A DNA stretch of 64,000 bases, from the NCBI GenBank assembly GCA_036268775.1, contig DATATM010000034.1, positions 1 to 64,000 of the forward strand. Direction: 5' to 3'. Both the position numbers and the translations under genes were made by a program. Position 1 is the stretch's first letter. The number at the start of each line of letters is the position of its first letter. Positions 41,548-50,161 of this stretch are shown piece after piece. The notes under the pieces were generated by a model, which saw only the letters and a list, made by a program, of their open reading frames with translations, had not been told where the DNA came from and ran no database searches. This DNA is from DASZIT01 sp036268775. Its GTDB lineage: Bacteria > Actinomycetota > Acidimicrobiia > Acidimicrobiales > RAAP-2.

Positions 41548-42693
41548 GTGGACCTGCGATTGACTGACGATCAGCAGTTGTTTCGGGAGACCACCCGAAA
41601 GTTCCTGGAGAGCACTTCCCCGCTGGTGACGGTTCGGCAACTGGCCGACGCCGAGCCGGCCGGCTTCGACCGGAAATGGTGGAAGCGCGGGGCCGAGCTC
41701 GGATGGGTCTCGATGTTGGTGCCCGAGGAGGAGGGGGGAGGGTCGGTCTCCGGCCACGGCCTCCTCGATCTGGTGCTGGTGGCCGAGGAGATGGGTCGGC
41801 TGGTCTCGCCGGGGCCGTTGGTGCCCACCAATGTGGTGGCCGACGCCATCGCCCGCTCGGGGAGCCCGGCCCAGCGCCAGCAGCTGCTTCCCGATCTGGT
41901 CAACGGCGACGCGGTGGCCGCCTGGTGTCTGGGGGCGCCGGTGGCCGGGGTCGGCACCGGGGGTGGCCGGGTCGAAGCCAGTCCGCAGGGGGACAGCTTC
42001 GTGTTGGACGGCGCCACCGGACCGGTGGAGGCGGCCGGCCAAGCCGATCACTATCTGGTCACCACCGGCACCGGTGACGGGGTGACCCAGTTCATGGTGG
42101 CCGCCGATGCCCCGGGGGTGACGGTGGTCGCCGCCCACGGGCTCGATCTGGTCCGGCGCTTCGCCCAGGTGCGCTTCGACCAGGTGACCGTCCCGAAGGA
42201 GGTGGTGCTCGGGGTGCCGGGCGAGGGGGGCGCCGATGCCGAGCGGCAGTTGCAGATCGCCGCCGTCCTCCAGTGCGCGGAGATGGTGGGGGCCCTCGAC
42301 CGGGCCTTCGAGTTCACCGTCGCTTACGCCTTCGACCGCTATTCCTTCGGCCGGCCGTTGGCCTCCTACCAGGCGCTGAAACACCGGTTCGCGGATATGA
42401 AGACCTGGCTGGAGGCTTCCCATGCCACCGCTGGCGCCGCCGCCCGGGCGGTGGACTCCGGTTCCCCGTCGGCGCCGGAACTGGTCAGCGTGGCCCAGTC
42501 CTACGTGGGTGAACGCGGCCCGGTCATCCTCCAGGACTGCGTGCAACTCCACGGCGGCATCGGGGTGACCTGGGACCACGACCTCCACCTCTACCTCCGC
42601 CGGGTGGTGACCGACAGCACCCAGTGGGGAACCCCAGCCGACCACCGCGAACGGGTAGCCGTGGCGATGGGAATGTCGGAGAGCCATCCATGA
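41548..42693 (+). CDS. Acyl-CoA dehydrogenase, non-catalytic-type partner chain
   Basis: A 381-residue acyl-CoA dehydrogenase-fold protein. Its C-terminal half holds FDRYSFGRPLASYQALKHRFADMK, cited by YSFGRPLASYQALKHR, and HGGIGVTWDHDLHLYLRR. It lacks the GTxEIQR ending. In mycobacterial ChsE-type enzymes such chains pair with a second chain in an alpha2beta2 tetramer, and the next gene (42690) codes for a suitable partner. The GTG at 41548 lies 8 nt after the P450 stop. The stop overlaps the following ATG (ATGA), as expected for stoichiometric synthesis. Confidence 0.88.
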   Translation: MDLRLTDDQQLFRETTRKFLESTSPLVTVRQLADAEPAGFDRKWWKRGAELGWVSMLVPEEEGGGSVSGHGLLDLVLVAEEMGRLVSPGPLVPTNVVADAIARSGSPAQRQQLLPDLVNGDAVAAWCLGAPVAGVGTGGGRVEASPQGDSFVLDGATGPVEAAGQADHYLVTTGTGDGVTQFMVAADAPGVTVVAAHGLDLVRRFAQVRFDQVTVPKEVVLGVPGEGGADAERQLQIAAVLQCAEMVGALDRAFEFTVAYAFDRYSFGRPLASYQALKHRFADMKTWLEASHATAGAAARAVDSGSPSAPELVSVAQSYVGERGPVILQDCVQLHGGIGVTWDHDLHLYLRRVVTDSTQWGTPADHRERVAVAMGMSESHP

Positions 42694-43961
42694 GCACCAC
42701 CGATACCGACGGCATCGCCGAAGCCGGCAGCGACAGCGCGGAGTCCGTCGACGCCTTCCGGGCCCGCGCCCGGCAGTGGTTGGCCGACACCATGCCCCGG
42801 CTTCCCGACGGCGCCACCAACCACCTTCTCTCCCGGGACGATGAATCCGGGGAGCACGCCCGGGAGCTCCAGCGGTTGCTCTTCGACGGCGGCTTCGCCG
42901 GCATCTGCTTCCCGGTCGCCTACGGCGGGAAGGGACTTTCGCTGGCCCACCAGCAGGCGTTCACCCAGGAGTCGGCGCCGTACCAGATGCCGACGGTGTT
43001 CAACGTCCCCACCTTCTCCATCCTGGCCCCGACCCTGCTCGACTTCGCCACCGAGGAGCAGAAGGTCCGCCACATCCCGGCCATGCTCCGCGGAGACGAG
43101 TTGTGGGTGCAGTTCCTCTCCGAGCCCAGTGGGGGTTCCGACCTCGCCGGCTTGGTCACCCGGGCCACCCGGGACGGGGACGTCTTCGTCCTCAACGGCT
43201 CCAAGATCTGGAGCTCGGGTGCCTTCCGGTCCGACTATTCGCTGTGCCTGGCCCGCACCGACTGGCAAGTCCCCAAGCACCGCGGCCTGACCATGTTCAT
43301 CATGAAGATCCACCAGCCCGGTGTCGAGATCCAGCAGATCAAGATGGTCAATGGGACCGCGGAGTTCTGCCAGGAATTCTTCGACGACGTTCCCATCCCG
43401 GTTGCCGACGTCATCGGGGAGGTCAACGACGGTTGGACGGTGGCGTCCCGCCTCCTCTATCACGAGCGCAACGCGGTGGGAGGCGGTTCTCCCTTCGTCA
43501 GCGGGCTGCCCAATGCCGGCGGCAGCCACGGCGGCCAGCGGACCGACTTGTTGGACCTGGCCCGGGCCACCGGCCAGGCTGACGACCCCCGGGTGCGCCA
43601 ATTGGTGGCCGAGGCCAGGGTCAACGACCGGGTCCAGGGTCAACTGGTCGACCGGGTGGCGACCGGCATCCGCACCGGTGCCTTCCCCGGCCCGGCGGGG
43701 GCGCTGCCCCGCCTGTTCGCCGCCACCAACGGCGAGCGGCACTTCGACATCGGCCTGGAGATCGCCGGTGCCCGGGCGGGTGCCTGGTTGGACGGGGACC
43801 CCGACAGTTGGGGAGTGGACTACCTCATCCGCCAAGGTTTCAGCCTGGGCGGGGGGAGCAACGAGATGCAGCGCAACATCATCAGCGAACGGGTGTTGGG
43901 GATGCCGAGGGAGTATGCCGCCGACCGCGACAAGCCCTTCGACGAGGTCCGCCACAACTAG
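42690..43961 (+). CDS. Acyl-CoA dehydrogenase, FAD-binding-type partner chain
   Basis: A 423-residue acyl-CoA dehydrogenase: QFLSEPSGGSDLAGLVTRATRDGD (cited by LSEPSGGSDLAG), KIWSSGAFRSDYSLCLAR, and C-terminal LGGGSNEMQRNIISERVLGMP. Gly-Gly precedes the GSNEMQR segment, so the medium-chain catalytic Glu position is not conserved. With the chain encoded just upstream it probably forms a heterotetramer. The N-terminal 20 residues are extended and hydrophilic. It ends before the beta-lactamase-like pseudogene with 53 bp between them. Confidence 0.88.
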   Translation: MSTTDTDGIAEAGSDSAESVDAFRARARQWLADTMPRLPDGATNHLLSRDDESGEHARELQRLLFDGGFAGICFPVAYGGKGLSLAHQQAFTQESAPYQMPTVFNVPTFSILAPTLLDFATEEQKVRHIPAMLRGDELWVQFLSEPSGGSDLAGLVTRATRDGDVFVLNGSKIWSSGAFRSDYSLCLARTDWQVPKHRGLTMFIMKIHQPGVEIQQIKMVNGTAEFCQEFFDDVPIPVADVIGEVNDGWTVASRLLYHERNAVGGGSPFVSGLPNAGGSHGGQRTDLLDLARATGQADDPRVRQLVAEARVNDRVQGQLVDRVATGIRTGAFPGPAGALPRLFAATNGERHFDIGLEIAGARAGAWLDGDPDSWGVDYLIRQGFSLGGGSNEMQRNIISERVLGMPREYAADRDKPFDEVRHN

Positions 43962-44014
43962 GCAGTGGGCCGTACTCCCGGCCCGGCATTCTGAGCACCG
44001 GTAAGGTTCGTCGG

Positions 44015-45173
44015 GTGCATCGCAGGACGATCACCGGGCGGCGATTCCTCGGGGGGCGACGCTGGCGGCCATTGTGTTCGCGGCGTGTTCGACGACGCCG
44101 TCGTCCCCATCGTCATCGCCCTCCGCCACCCTTTCCACTGCCCTCCGACAGTTCGTGGCCGCCCCCGGAGCCCCTCCGGGCGCCATCGTCCTGATCCAGG
44201 TCGGTGACAACACGCAGATCCTGACGCCGGGGTCGGGAATGTCGCCACCCATCGGGTCATCACCAGTAACGACACCACCCGCTTGGCCAGCGTCTCCAAG
44301 GCCTTCAACGGTGCGGTGGCCCTGGCCCTGGTCAGCCAAGGGAAACTGTCCCTCACCGACAGCATCGGGAAGTGGCTCCCGAGCCTTCCGGCCTCCTGGG
44401 CATCGGTGACCCTGGCCCAGCTGCTCCATCACACCGGCGGCGTCCCGGGCTACATCAAGAGCCCGGCGTTCCTCAGTGAGCTTCAATCGGATCCGCAGGT
44501 GGTCATGACGCCCACCCAGCTGCTCGGGTTTGTCGCCACCGAGCCGCTCGAGTTCCCCCCTGGCTCCCGCTATGAGTACTCGGACTCGGACAACATCGTC
44601 GTCGGCCTGATGATCGAGGCGGCCACCGGCACCTCCTATGAGTCGGCGCTGGCCAAGTACGTGACGACCCCGCTGCTGCTCACCAAGACGACCCTTCCGG
44701 CCAATGCCCAGATGACCGAGCCCTACGTGCACGGCTATTCCGTCGAGGCCGGAAAGGCCCCGGAGGACGACACCTCCGCGCTCAACCCCGGGCTCGCCTG
44801 GGCGTCCGGGGGGATGAACTCGACCGTCGCCGAGCTGAACACCTTCATGCGCGCCTACGTCAGCGGGCAGCTGTTCGACGCCGCCACCCAGAAACAGCAA
44901 CTGCAGTTCGTCCCGGGTGAGTCCGGACCTCCCGGCCCCGGGACCAATTCTGTCGGGCTGGCCGTCTTCCGCTACCAGACGTCCTGCGGCACGGTGTACG
45001 GGCATACCGGTAACTACCCGGGCTACACCGTCTTCGCGGCTTCGAATCCCTTGGGCACCCGCTCGGTGGTCGTCATTGTCAACGCCCAACTCAACACCAA
45101 CGCCCCTGGAAACACCTTCAGCCAGCTTCGACACGTCGATGAACTGGCGGTGTGTGCGGCTTTGGGGTCTTGA
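44015..45173 (+). pseudogene. Beta-lactamase-related (class C/PBP-like) lipoprotein, frameshifted
   Basis: The major part (TTG-like codon at 44283 to 45173) reads as a serine beta-lactamase-like hydrolase: S-V-S-K (SxxK) in ASVSKAF, YEYSDSDN (Y-x-N region), and GHTGNYPGY near the C-terminus. Upstream, another frame (from 44041) encodes a lipoprotein signal (TLAAIVFAACST) and LIQVGDNTQILTPG. The join near 44229-44232, a run of four G, is explained by loss of one G (LTPG-VGNVATHR). No start codon lies in the signal-peptide frame before a stop at 44002, so a second shift near the GTG at 44015 is likely. It is a broken gene or carries sequencing errors in G-runs; coordinates are approximate. Confidence 0.65.
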
Positions 45174-45210
45174 ACCACCTACCGGGGACAACCCCGGCAC
45201 CCCGCCCCGG

Positions 45211-46197
45211 CTAGAGGTCGGGGGTGAAGGTGTAGCGACTGCCGACCGCCGAGGGGACGACGACCTCCTCGCCCATCGCCTGGAGGAGGGCATTGACGGC
45301 TCGAAATCCGGTGCAGTGGGCGGGGACCACCTGCCGAAGCCCGAGGCCCTGGAGGTAGCCGACCGTCTCCGGGATGATCTGCTCCAGGGTGCCGACCAGA
45401 TGCAGCCCGCCGAAGATCCCGTAGAGCGGGGTATCGCCAAACCGGTGTTGCACGTCGAGCAGGACGTTGACGATTCCGGCATGGGAGCAGGCGCTGAAGA
45501 CCATCAGCCCCTGGTCACGGATGTTCACCGCCAGGTAGCGCTCGTCCATCAGCAGCGGGTCCGGTTCCCAGGGCTGCTGGTCGCCGACCCGGGCCAGGTG
45601 ATCCAGGCGCCCGGTCTCGAAGCTGGTGACCCGGGGGATCTCGCCGCTGTAGGAGAAGAAGCCGTCGAGCAGCCCGCGCCCCTCCTCGTCGTTGACCACC
45701 TCCGCCCCGTGACCGGTCAGTTCGGCCAGGGACGGCACCGGCTCGAACGGGGCGATCCGGCCGTCGGCCAGGCGGGCGCCCCGCTCGACGAACATGCCGG
45801 GGTTGACGTGGCAGGGGATCCGGCGACCGCCGCCGGAGATCTCGTCCAGCACGGCGGTGAGGGCCCCCATGTGGTCCCAGTGGCCGTGGCTGATGGCGAT
45901 GGCTTCGACGTCATCGAGCCGGACGCCGAGGTTTCGGCAATTCCGCAGCAGGATCGGTCCCTCGACCCCGGCGTCGAACAGCAGCTTGTGACGGACGCCT
46001 CCGCTCCACCCGGTCAGCATCAACGACAGGCCCAGCTGCGCGCAGCACAGGGTCGAGCCGGACAGTTCGGACGCCCCGGCGTCGATCACATTTTCGAACT
46101 CGTGGGCCACGTGGGCCGGCTTGGTCGAGTAGCTGTCGGAGACGTTGTCGATGAGCACGTCGACCCTGAGCCGGTCGAGGGCCGGGGGTGGCTGCAC
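45211..46197 (-). CDS. Metallo-beta-lactamase-fold hydrolase
   Basis: A 328-residue MBL-fold protein. The metal motif is SHGHWDHMGAL (H-x-H-x-D-H), with further ligands in FSACSHAGIVNVLL and PAHCTGFRAV. Resemblance is to the branch that includes the methanopterin biosynthesis phosphate synthase-like and uncharacterised actinobacterial hydrolases, so the reaction is unknown. The GTG at 46197 is preferred: GAGGG stands 6-7 nt upstream. Starting at 46257 would overlap the upstream gene by 52 bp. It follows the 212-residue protein gene (46206) in the same operon and converges with the beta-lactamase-like locus. Confidence 0.85.
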   Translation of the reverse strand: MQPPPALDRLRVDVLIDNVSDSYSTKPAHVAHEFENVIDAGASELSGSTLCCAQLGLSLMLTGWSGGVRHKLLFDAGVEGPILLRNCRNLGVRLDDVEAIAISHGHWDHMGALTAVLDEISGGGRRIPCHVNPGMFVERGARLADGRIAPFEPVPSLAELTGHGAEVVNDEEGRGLLDGFFSYSGEIPRVTSFETGRLDHLARVGDQQPWEPDPLLMDERYLAVNIRDQGLMVFSACSHAGIVNVLLDVQHRFGDTPLYGIFGGLHLVGTLEQIIPETVGYLQGLGLRQVVPAHCTGFRAVNALLQAMGEEVVVPSAVGSRYTFTPDL

Positions 46198-46205
46198 GTC
46201 CGCCC

Positions 46206-46844
46206 TCAGCTGTTGTCGAGTTCGTGGTGCATCCCGAGGGAGACCCACCAGTCGCATCCCTCATCGTCGTTCTCGCCTTCCCGGCGGATGAGGCTGAATC
46301 GGCTCATGGTGCGCTGGCCTCCCTCCCGGTCGCGGTAGAGGACGTCGATGGTGACCGCCCCGTCGGCCACCGATTGGCGGATCGAGTCGAAATAGCTCTC
46401 GGCCGGGTCCCGCAGCGCCCCTTGCCAGAAGGCCACGTCGCCGGGGGGGATCCACAGGGAGCGGGTCTGGGGTCGGAAGTCTTCGATCGTTCCCCACTCG
46501 TCGGCACTGGTCTTCTGGCCGGCAATCGGCAGCCACGAGTCGATGACCGCCATGCCGTTCCCGACGTTCCTGACCATCATGGCGAAGTAGATGACCCCCG
46601 AGGAGTACTCGACGGCCGCCCGACCCCCTTTGAGGGTCACCCAGTGGCGGTCGGCGAACATGATCCGCTCCGGTGGGTCTTCCAGGCGGGAGGGGGCGAG
46701 GCTGGGACGCAGGCCGATCAGGAACGACCGCTCGGCGATCCGGGCCGACCGGTTGGCCGAACGCACCGACGAGAAGGTGGCGACCGCCAGCACCAGGGTG
46801 CCGACCGCGGTGGCGAACGACGCAATCGTGGCCCAGTCCGTCAC
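46206..46844 (-). CDS. Membrane-anchored protein of unknown function
   Basis: A 212-residue protein with one N-terminal hydrophobic segment (about residues 4-25, IASFATAVGTLVLAVATFSSV), then a soluble region rich in aromatic residues. It contains SGVIYFAMMVRNVGNGMAVIDSW, cited by FAMMVRNVGNGMAVID, a pattern seen in actinobacterial proteins of unknown function (often described as DUF or OmpA-less membrane proteins). No catalytic motif was recognised. It starts with GTG and ends 8 nt before the MBL-fold gene on the same strand, which suggests a common transcript. Confidence 0.7.
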   Translation of the reverse strand: MTDWATIASFATAVGTLVLAVATFSSVRSANRSARIAERSFLIGLRPSLAPSRLEDPPERIMFADRHWVTLKGGRAAVEYSSGVIYFAMMVRNVGNGMAVIDSWLPIAGQKTSADEWGTIEDFRPQTRSLWIPPGDVAFWQGALRDPAESYFDSIRQSVADGAVTIDVLYRDREGGQRTMSRFSLIRREGENDDEGCDWWVSLGMHHELDNS

Positions 46845-46891
46845 ACCGGAAGCTTAACCAGGCCGGGGCAAACCAGGTCGGGGACCCGAGC

Positions 46892-48091
46892 TCAGGCGGC
46901 GGCGCCGAACCCCATCAGCTGGTTGAGATTACCGCCCATGATCTTGGCCACGTCGGCATCGGGGATCGAGGTCAACTCGTCGACGAAGCTGAGCGGGTCG
47001 GCCAACCCCTCGGGATGGGGGTAGTCCGAACCGAACAGCACCCGGTCGGCCCCCAGCAGCTCGATGAGCCCGACCGGATCCTCCTCGTGGAAGGGATGGA
47101 CGTAGACGTTGCGCTTGAACACCGCCACCGGGTCCTCGTCGAAGGAGCGGGGAGCGGAGGCGTAGGCCTGCTCCATCTCGTGCAGCAGGTAGCGCACCCA
47201 GTTGCTGCCGTTCTCCACCGGCGCGAAGCGCAGCTCCGGGAACCGGCTGCAGAGGCCGTGGCCGACCAGCGAGGCCATGGTGTCCACGATCGGGCGGCCC
47301 ATATGGCCGACGATGGCCATGAAGCCCGAGCCGCCCTTGAAGGGGGTCATCTCCCGGCTGATCCCTTCCCATTCGTTCATGTAGCGCTGGTAGCCACTGT
47401 CGGAGGCATGCATGCCGACCGGGATGCCGGCTTCGACCACCAGCTTCCAGAACGGGTCGAACTCGGGGAGGGCCATCGACCGGGGTCCCATGTACCCGGG
47501 CACCGGGGCCGGCCGGATGAGGATGATCTTGGCCCCGTGGTCCAGCACCCACTCGAGCTCCTCGATGCCCTTTTCCAGGATGCCGAGGTGGATGACCGGG
47601 GTCGGGAATATCCGGTTCTCGTAGTTGAAGGTCCAGTGCTCGAACATCCACTCGTTGAGGGCGTGGACGACCGCGTGGGTGGCGGGCGGATCACCCCGGA
47701 GGCGCTCCTCCAACAGGCTGGCCAGGGTCGGCCACATGAGAGCCCGGTCGATGCCCAGCTCGTCCATCAACTTGATGCGGGGCTCCGGGGAGCTGAACCC
47801 GGGGAGGGAGCGGATCGGCTTGCCCATGATCTCCCGGCGGGACTTCCCCTCCGGGTTGCCGCTCCGGAAGTACTCCTCCTGGGCGCCGGGGGCGGCCACC
47901 ACCTCGAAGGTCGGGTTCGGAATGTACTCGCTGATCATGCCGCCCACCGCGATCTTGGTGCGGCCGTTGAGCTCCACGTAACGCACGATCCCCTCGTATT
48001 CCTTCGGCAGGAACTTGGTGAACGCATCGGTGGTCTCGTACAGGTGGTTGTCGGCATCGAAAACCGGAAAATCCAACGTTCGTGGAGACAT
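46892..48091 (-). CDS. Amidohydrolase family protein (ACMSD-like)
   Basis: A 399-residue amidohydrolase-2 family member, related to aminocarboxymuconate semialdehyde decarboxylase and to uncharacterised actinobacterial proteins. The N-terminus has FDADNHLYE where the classical H-x-H would be, so only one His is kept. Other metal-site segments are GMHASDSGY, IVGHMG and the Asp in LFGSDYPHPEG. Decarboxylation or hydrolysis of an aromatic or cyclic acid is possible. The ATG follows GGGGCGAGGGCC. It is divergent from the ferredoxin at 48294; the 202-bp gap shows no other gene. Confidence 0.87.
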   Translation of the reverse strand: MSPRTLDFPVFDADNHLYETTDAFTKFLPKEYEGIVRYVELNGRTKIAVGGMISEYIPNPTFEVVAAPGAQEEYFRSGNPEGKSRREIMGKPIRSLPGFSSPEPRIKLMDELGIDRALMWPTLASLLEERLRGDPPATHAVVHALNEWMFEHWTFNYENRIFPTPVIHLGILEKGIEELEWVLDHGAKIILIRPAPVPGYMGPRSMALPEFDPFWKLVVEAGIPVGMHASDSGYQRYMNEWEGISREMTPFKGGSGFMAIVGHMGRPIVDTMASLVGHGLCSRFPELRFAPVENGSNWVRYLLHEMEQAYASAPRSFDEDPVAVFKRNVYVHPFHEEDPVGLIELLGADRVLFGSDYPHPEGLADPLSFVDELTSIPDADVAKIMGGNLNQLMGFGAAA

Positions 48092-48280
48092 GGCCCTCGC
48101 CCCTTTTTCTGGTCAGCGGCACCGTCGGCTCCCGGCAGTCCGGCCCGGCGACAGCCCCGCGATTCCCCCTAGTGGGATGCAGTCTGGGGCCGATGATATC
48201 AGCGCCGGGGGGCGAGCGGAAATGGCATTTGCGGTCGGGATTGTGTCTGGGAGAAGGTGGCTCCGGTGAAACCCACTCTG

Positions 48281-48286
48281 TACACT
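48281..48286 (+). promoter_or_regulatory. -10 box of the 48-59 kb operon
   Basis: TACACT ends 7 nt before the GTG of the ferredoxin gene at 48294, the same layout as other leaderless genes in this window. No clear operator was seen in the 202-bp divergent gap (48092-48293). Transcription from here could extend through the ligase, crotonase and thiolase genes. Confidence 0.5.
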
Positions 48287-48293
48287 CGGCCCG

Positions 48294-48485
48294 GTGCGCG
48301 TGAAGGTGGACTGGGAGCGGTGCGAATCGAATGGGCTGTGCATGGCGGCCGCCCCCGAGGTCTTCGAGGTGCGCGACGACGACCTTCTCTACCTGCTCGA
48401 CGAGGAGCCGGGCGAGGAGCTCCGCGCCAAGGTGGAACAGGCGGTGCGCTCGTGCCCCCGGACCGCCCTCAGCATCATCGGGTAG
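48294..48485 (+). CDS. [3Fe-4S] ferredoxin
   Basis: A 63-residue ferredoxin with C10-x5-C16 (C-E-S-N-G-L-C) and a third Cys in SCPRTALSI, the pattern of actinobacterial P450-partner ferredoxins in which Asn occupies the position of the missing cysteine. No P450 gene is adjacent, so it may serve the P450s at 9158 or 40341, or the Rieske oxygenase at 62836. The GTG at 48294 is chosen because a TACACT box ends 7 nt upstream; a GTG at 48300 is also possible. It leads the plus-strand gene run to 59 kb. Confidence 0.87.
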   Translation: MRVKVDWERCESNGLCMAAAPEVFEVRDDDLLYLLDEEPGEELRAKVEQAVRSCPRTALSIIG

Positions 48486-48543
48486 GGCCAGGGTGCCCGC
48501 GGGGGAGTTCCGGTCTTCGGCCGGAATCGACGGGAGTGGAGAG

Positions 48544-50058
48544 ATGACGATGTCACCGGGGGTGGATGTGGAGCCCGTCGAGGCCGGGGTTCCCTACGGG
48601 ACCCGGCTGCACCTGACGGCCGAGCCCCGGCGGGACGAGGTCGCCATCATCTTCGTCTCCGAGTCCGGGGACGAGCGCCTGGTGACCTGGGGGGAGGTCG
48701 ATGACCGGTCGACCCAGTTGGCCCGGGTGCTGGCTGAGGAGGGGCTGTCGACCGGGGACTACCTGGCCATCTCCCTGAAGAACTCGCCCGAGCACCTCTT
48801 CACCTGCTTTGCCGGCTGGAAGGTGGGGGCCACCGTAGTGCCGATGCGCTGGGACCTCCCCGACTGGGAGCTGAACCGGCTGATGGGGGTGGTGAAGCCG
48901 GCGGTGGTGGTGGGAGCCGAGCAGGCCGAGTGGCTGGAGCGGAGCCGGGCCGAATCGACCGAGCCGCTGCCCGACGCCACCGCCCCCCACGGTTGGGGGA
49001 TGTGCAGCTCGGGCTCCACCGGGTCACCCAAGATCATCGTCCAGAAGGACCCGGCGCTGTTCGTCTCCGCCATGGCGGTCACCTCGACGGTGGTCGAGTC
49101 GTTCGGGCCGTTGCCCCAGCCGCAGCTGGTGCTGGTCCCCGCCCCGCTGTACCACACCAACGGTTTCACCGCCGTCCGGAATCTGATGGCCGGCGACCCC
49201 ATCGTGTTGCTCGAGCGGTTCAACGCCGCCCTCATCGTCGACCTCATCGAGCGGCACCGGATCACCGGTTTCATCGCCGCCACCCCCATGCTCCAGCGGC
49301 TGGCCCAGTTGCCCGACATCGGGGAGCGGGACCTGTCCAGCCTCACCTGGGTCCAGCAGGGGGCCGCCTCCCTCCCCATCTGGTTGGGCCGATTCTGGAT
49401 CGACCTGGTCGGGCCCGAGCACTTCTTTCTCTCCTACGGATCCTCGGAGAATGCCGGGCTGGTCATCTGCCGGGGGGACCAGTGGCTCGAGCACCCCGGC
49501 ACCCTCGGCCGGGGGTTCACCGACACCGAGGTGCGGGTCATCGGCCCGGACGGCCAGACCCTGCCGACCGGCGAGATCGGCGGGATCTACCTCCGCCGGC
49601 CCGACGGCCCCGCCGCCATGTACGTGGGCGACGTTCCCCCCATGGAGACGGCAGCGGACGGCTTCGTGACCGTCGGGGACATGGGTTGGCTCGACGAGGA
49701 CGGCTACCTGTTCATGGCCGATCGGCGGGTGGACATGATCGTCACCGGTGGTGCCAACGTCTTCCCGGCCGAAGTCGAGGAGGCACTGAGCGAACACCCC
49801 GGAGTGGCCGACGTGGTGGTGGTGGGCCTGCTCGACCCCGAGTGGGGACGGCGGATCCACGCCATCGTGCAAGTCAGCGATCCGACCGTCGACGCCGAAC
49901 AGGTGATCGCCTTCGCCCGGAGCCGGCTGGCGCCCTACAAGGTGCCGAAGACCGTCGAGTTCGTCGACGCCATCCCCCGCAGCGAGGCGATGAAGCTCAA
50001 CCGGGCCCAGCTGACCGCCGAGCGGGACACCGCCGCCGCCTCTCCCGAGGCCTCGTGA
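48544..50058 (+). CDS. AMP-forming acyl-CoA ligase
   Basis: A 504-residue ANL superfamily ligase. The P-loop is CSSGSTGSPKIIVQK (about residues 142-156), with YGSSENAG as the next motif. The hinge is GDMGWLDEDGYLFMADRRVDM, cited by GDMGWLDEDGYLFMADR. The catalytic Lys is probably in SEAMKLNRAQL near the C-terminus, with Met where most members have Gly. It would activate a carboxylic acid for CoA-dependent breakdown. The ATG follows GGAGAG and lies 59 nt after the ferredoxin gene. Confidence 0.9.
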   Translation: MTMSPGVDVEPVEAGVPYGTRLHLTAEPRRDEVAIIFVSESGDERLVTWGEVDDRSTQLARVLAEEGLSTGDYLAISLKNSPEHLFTCFAGWKVGATVVPMRWDLPDWELNRLMGVVKPAVVVGAEQAEWLERSRAESTEPLPDATAPHGWGMCSSGSTGSPKIIVQKDPALFVSAMAVTSTVVESFGPLPQPQLVLVPAPLYHTNGFTAVRNLMAGDPIVLLERFNAALIVDLIERHRITGFIAATPMLQRLAQLPDIGERDLSSLTWVQQGAASLPIWLGRFWIDLVGPEHFFLSYGSSENAGLVICRGDQWLEHPGTLGRGFTDTEVRVIGPDGQTLPTGEIGGIYLRRPDGPAAMYVGDVPPMETAADGFVTVGDMGWLDEDGYLFMADRRVDMIVTGGANVFPAEVEEALSEHPGVADVVVVGLLDPEWGRRIHAIVQVSDPTVDAEQVIAFARSRLAPYKVPKTVEFVDAIPRSEAMKLNRAQLTAERDTAAASPEAS

Positions 50059-50161
50059 CGGGAGTGATCGAAGTAGGTGAGCGTCACGGGAGTGCGATAT
50101 ACCGTGGCTCGGTGGGGGTGCCACCGGTGCCGCTGGTGCAACCAGAAGAGGAGAACCGGAA

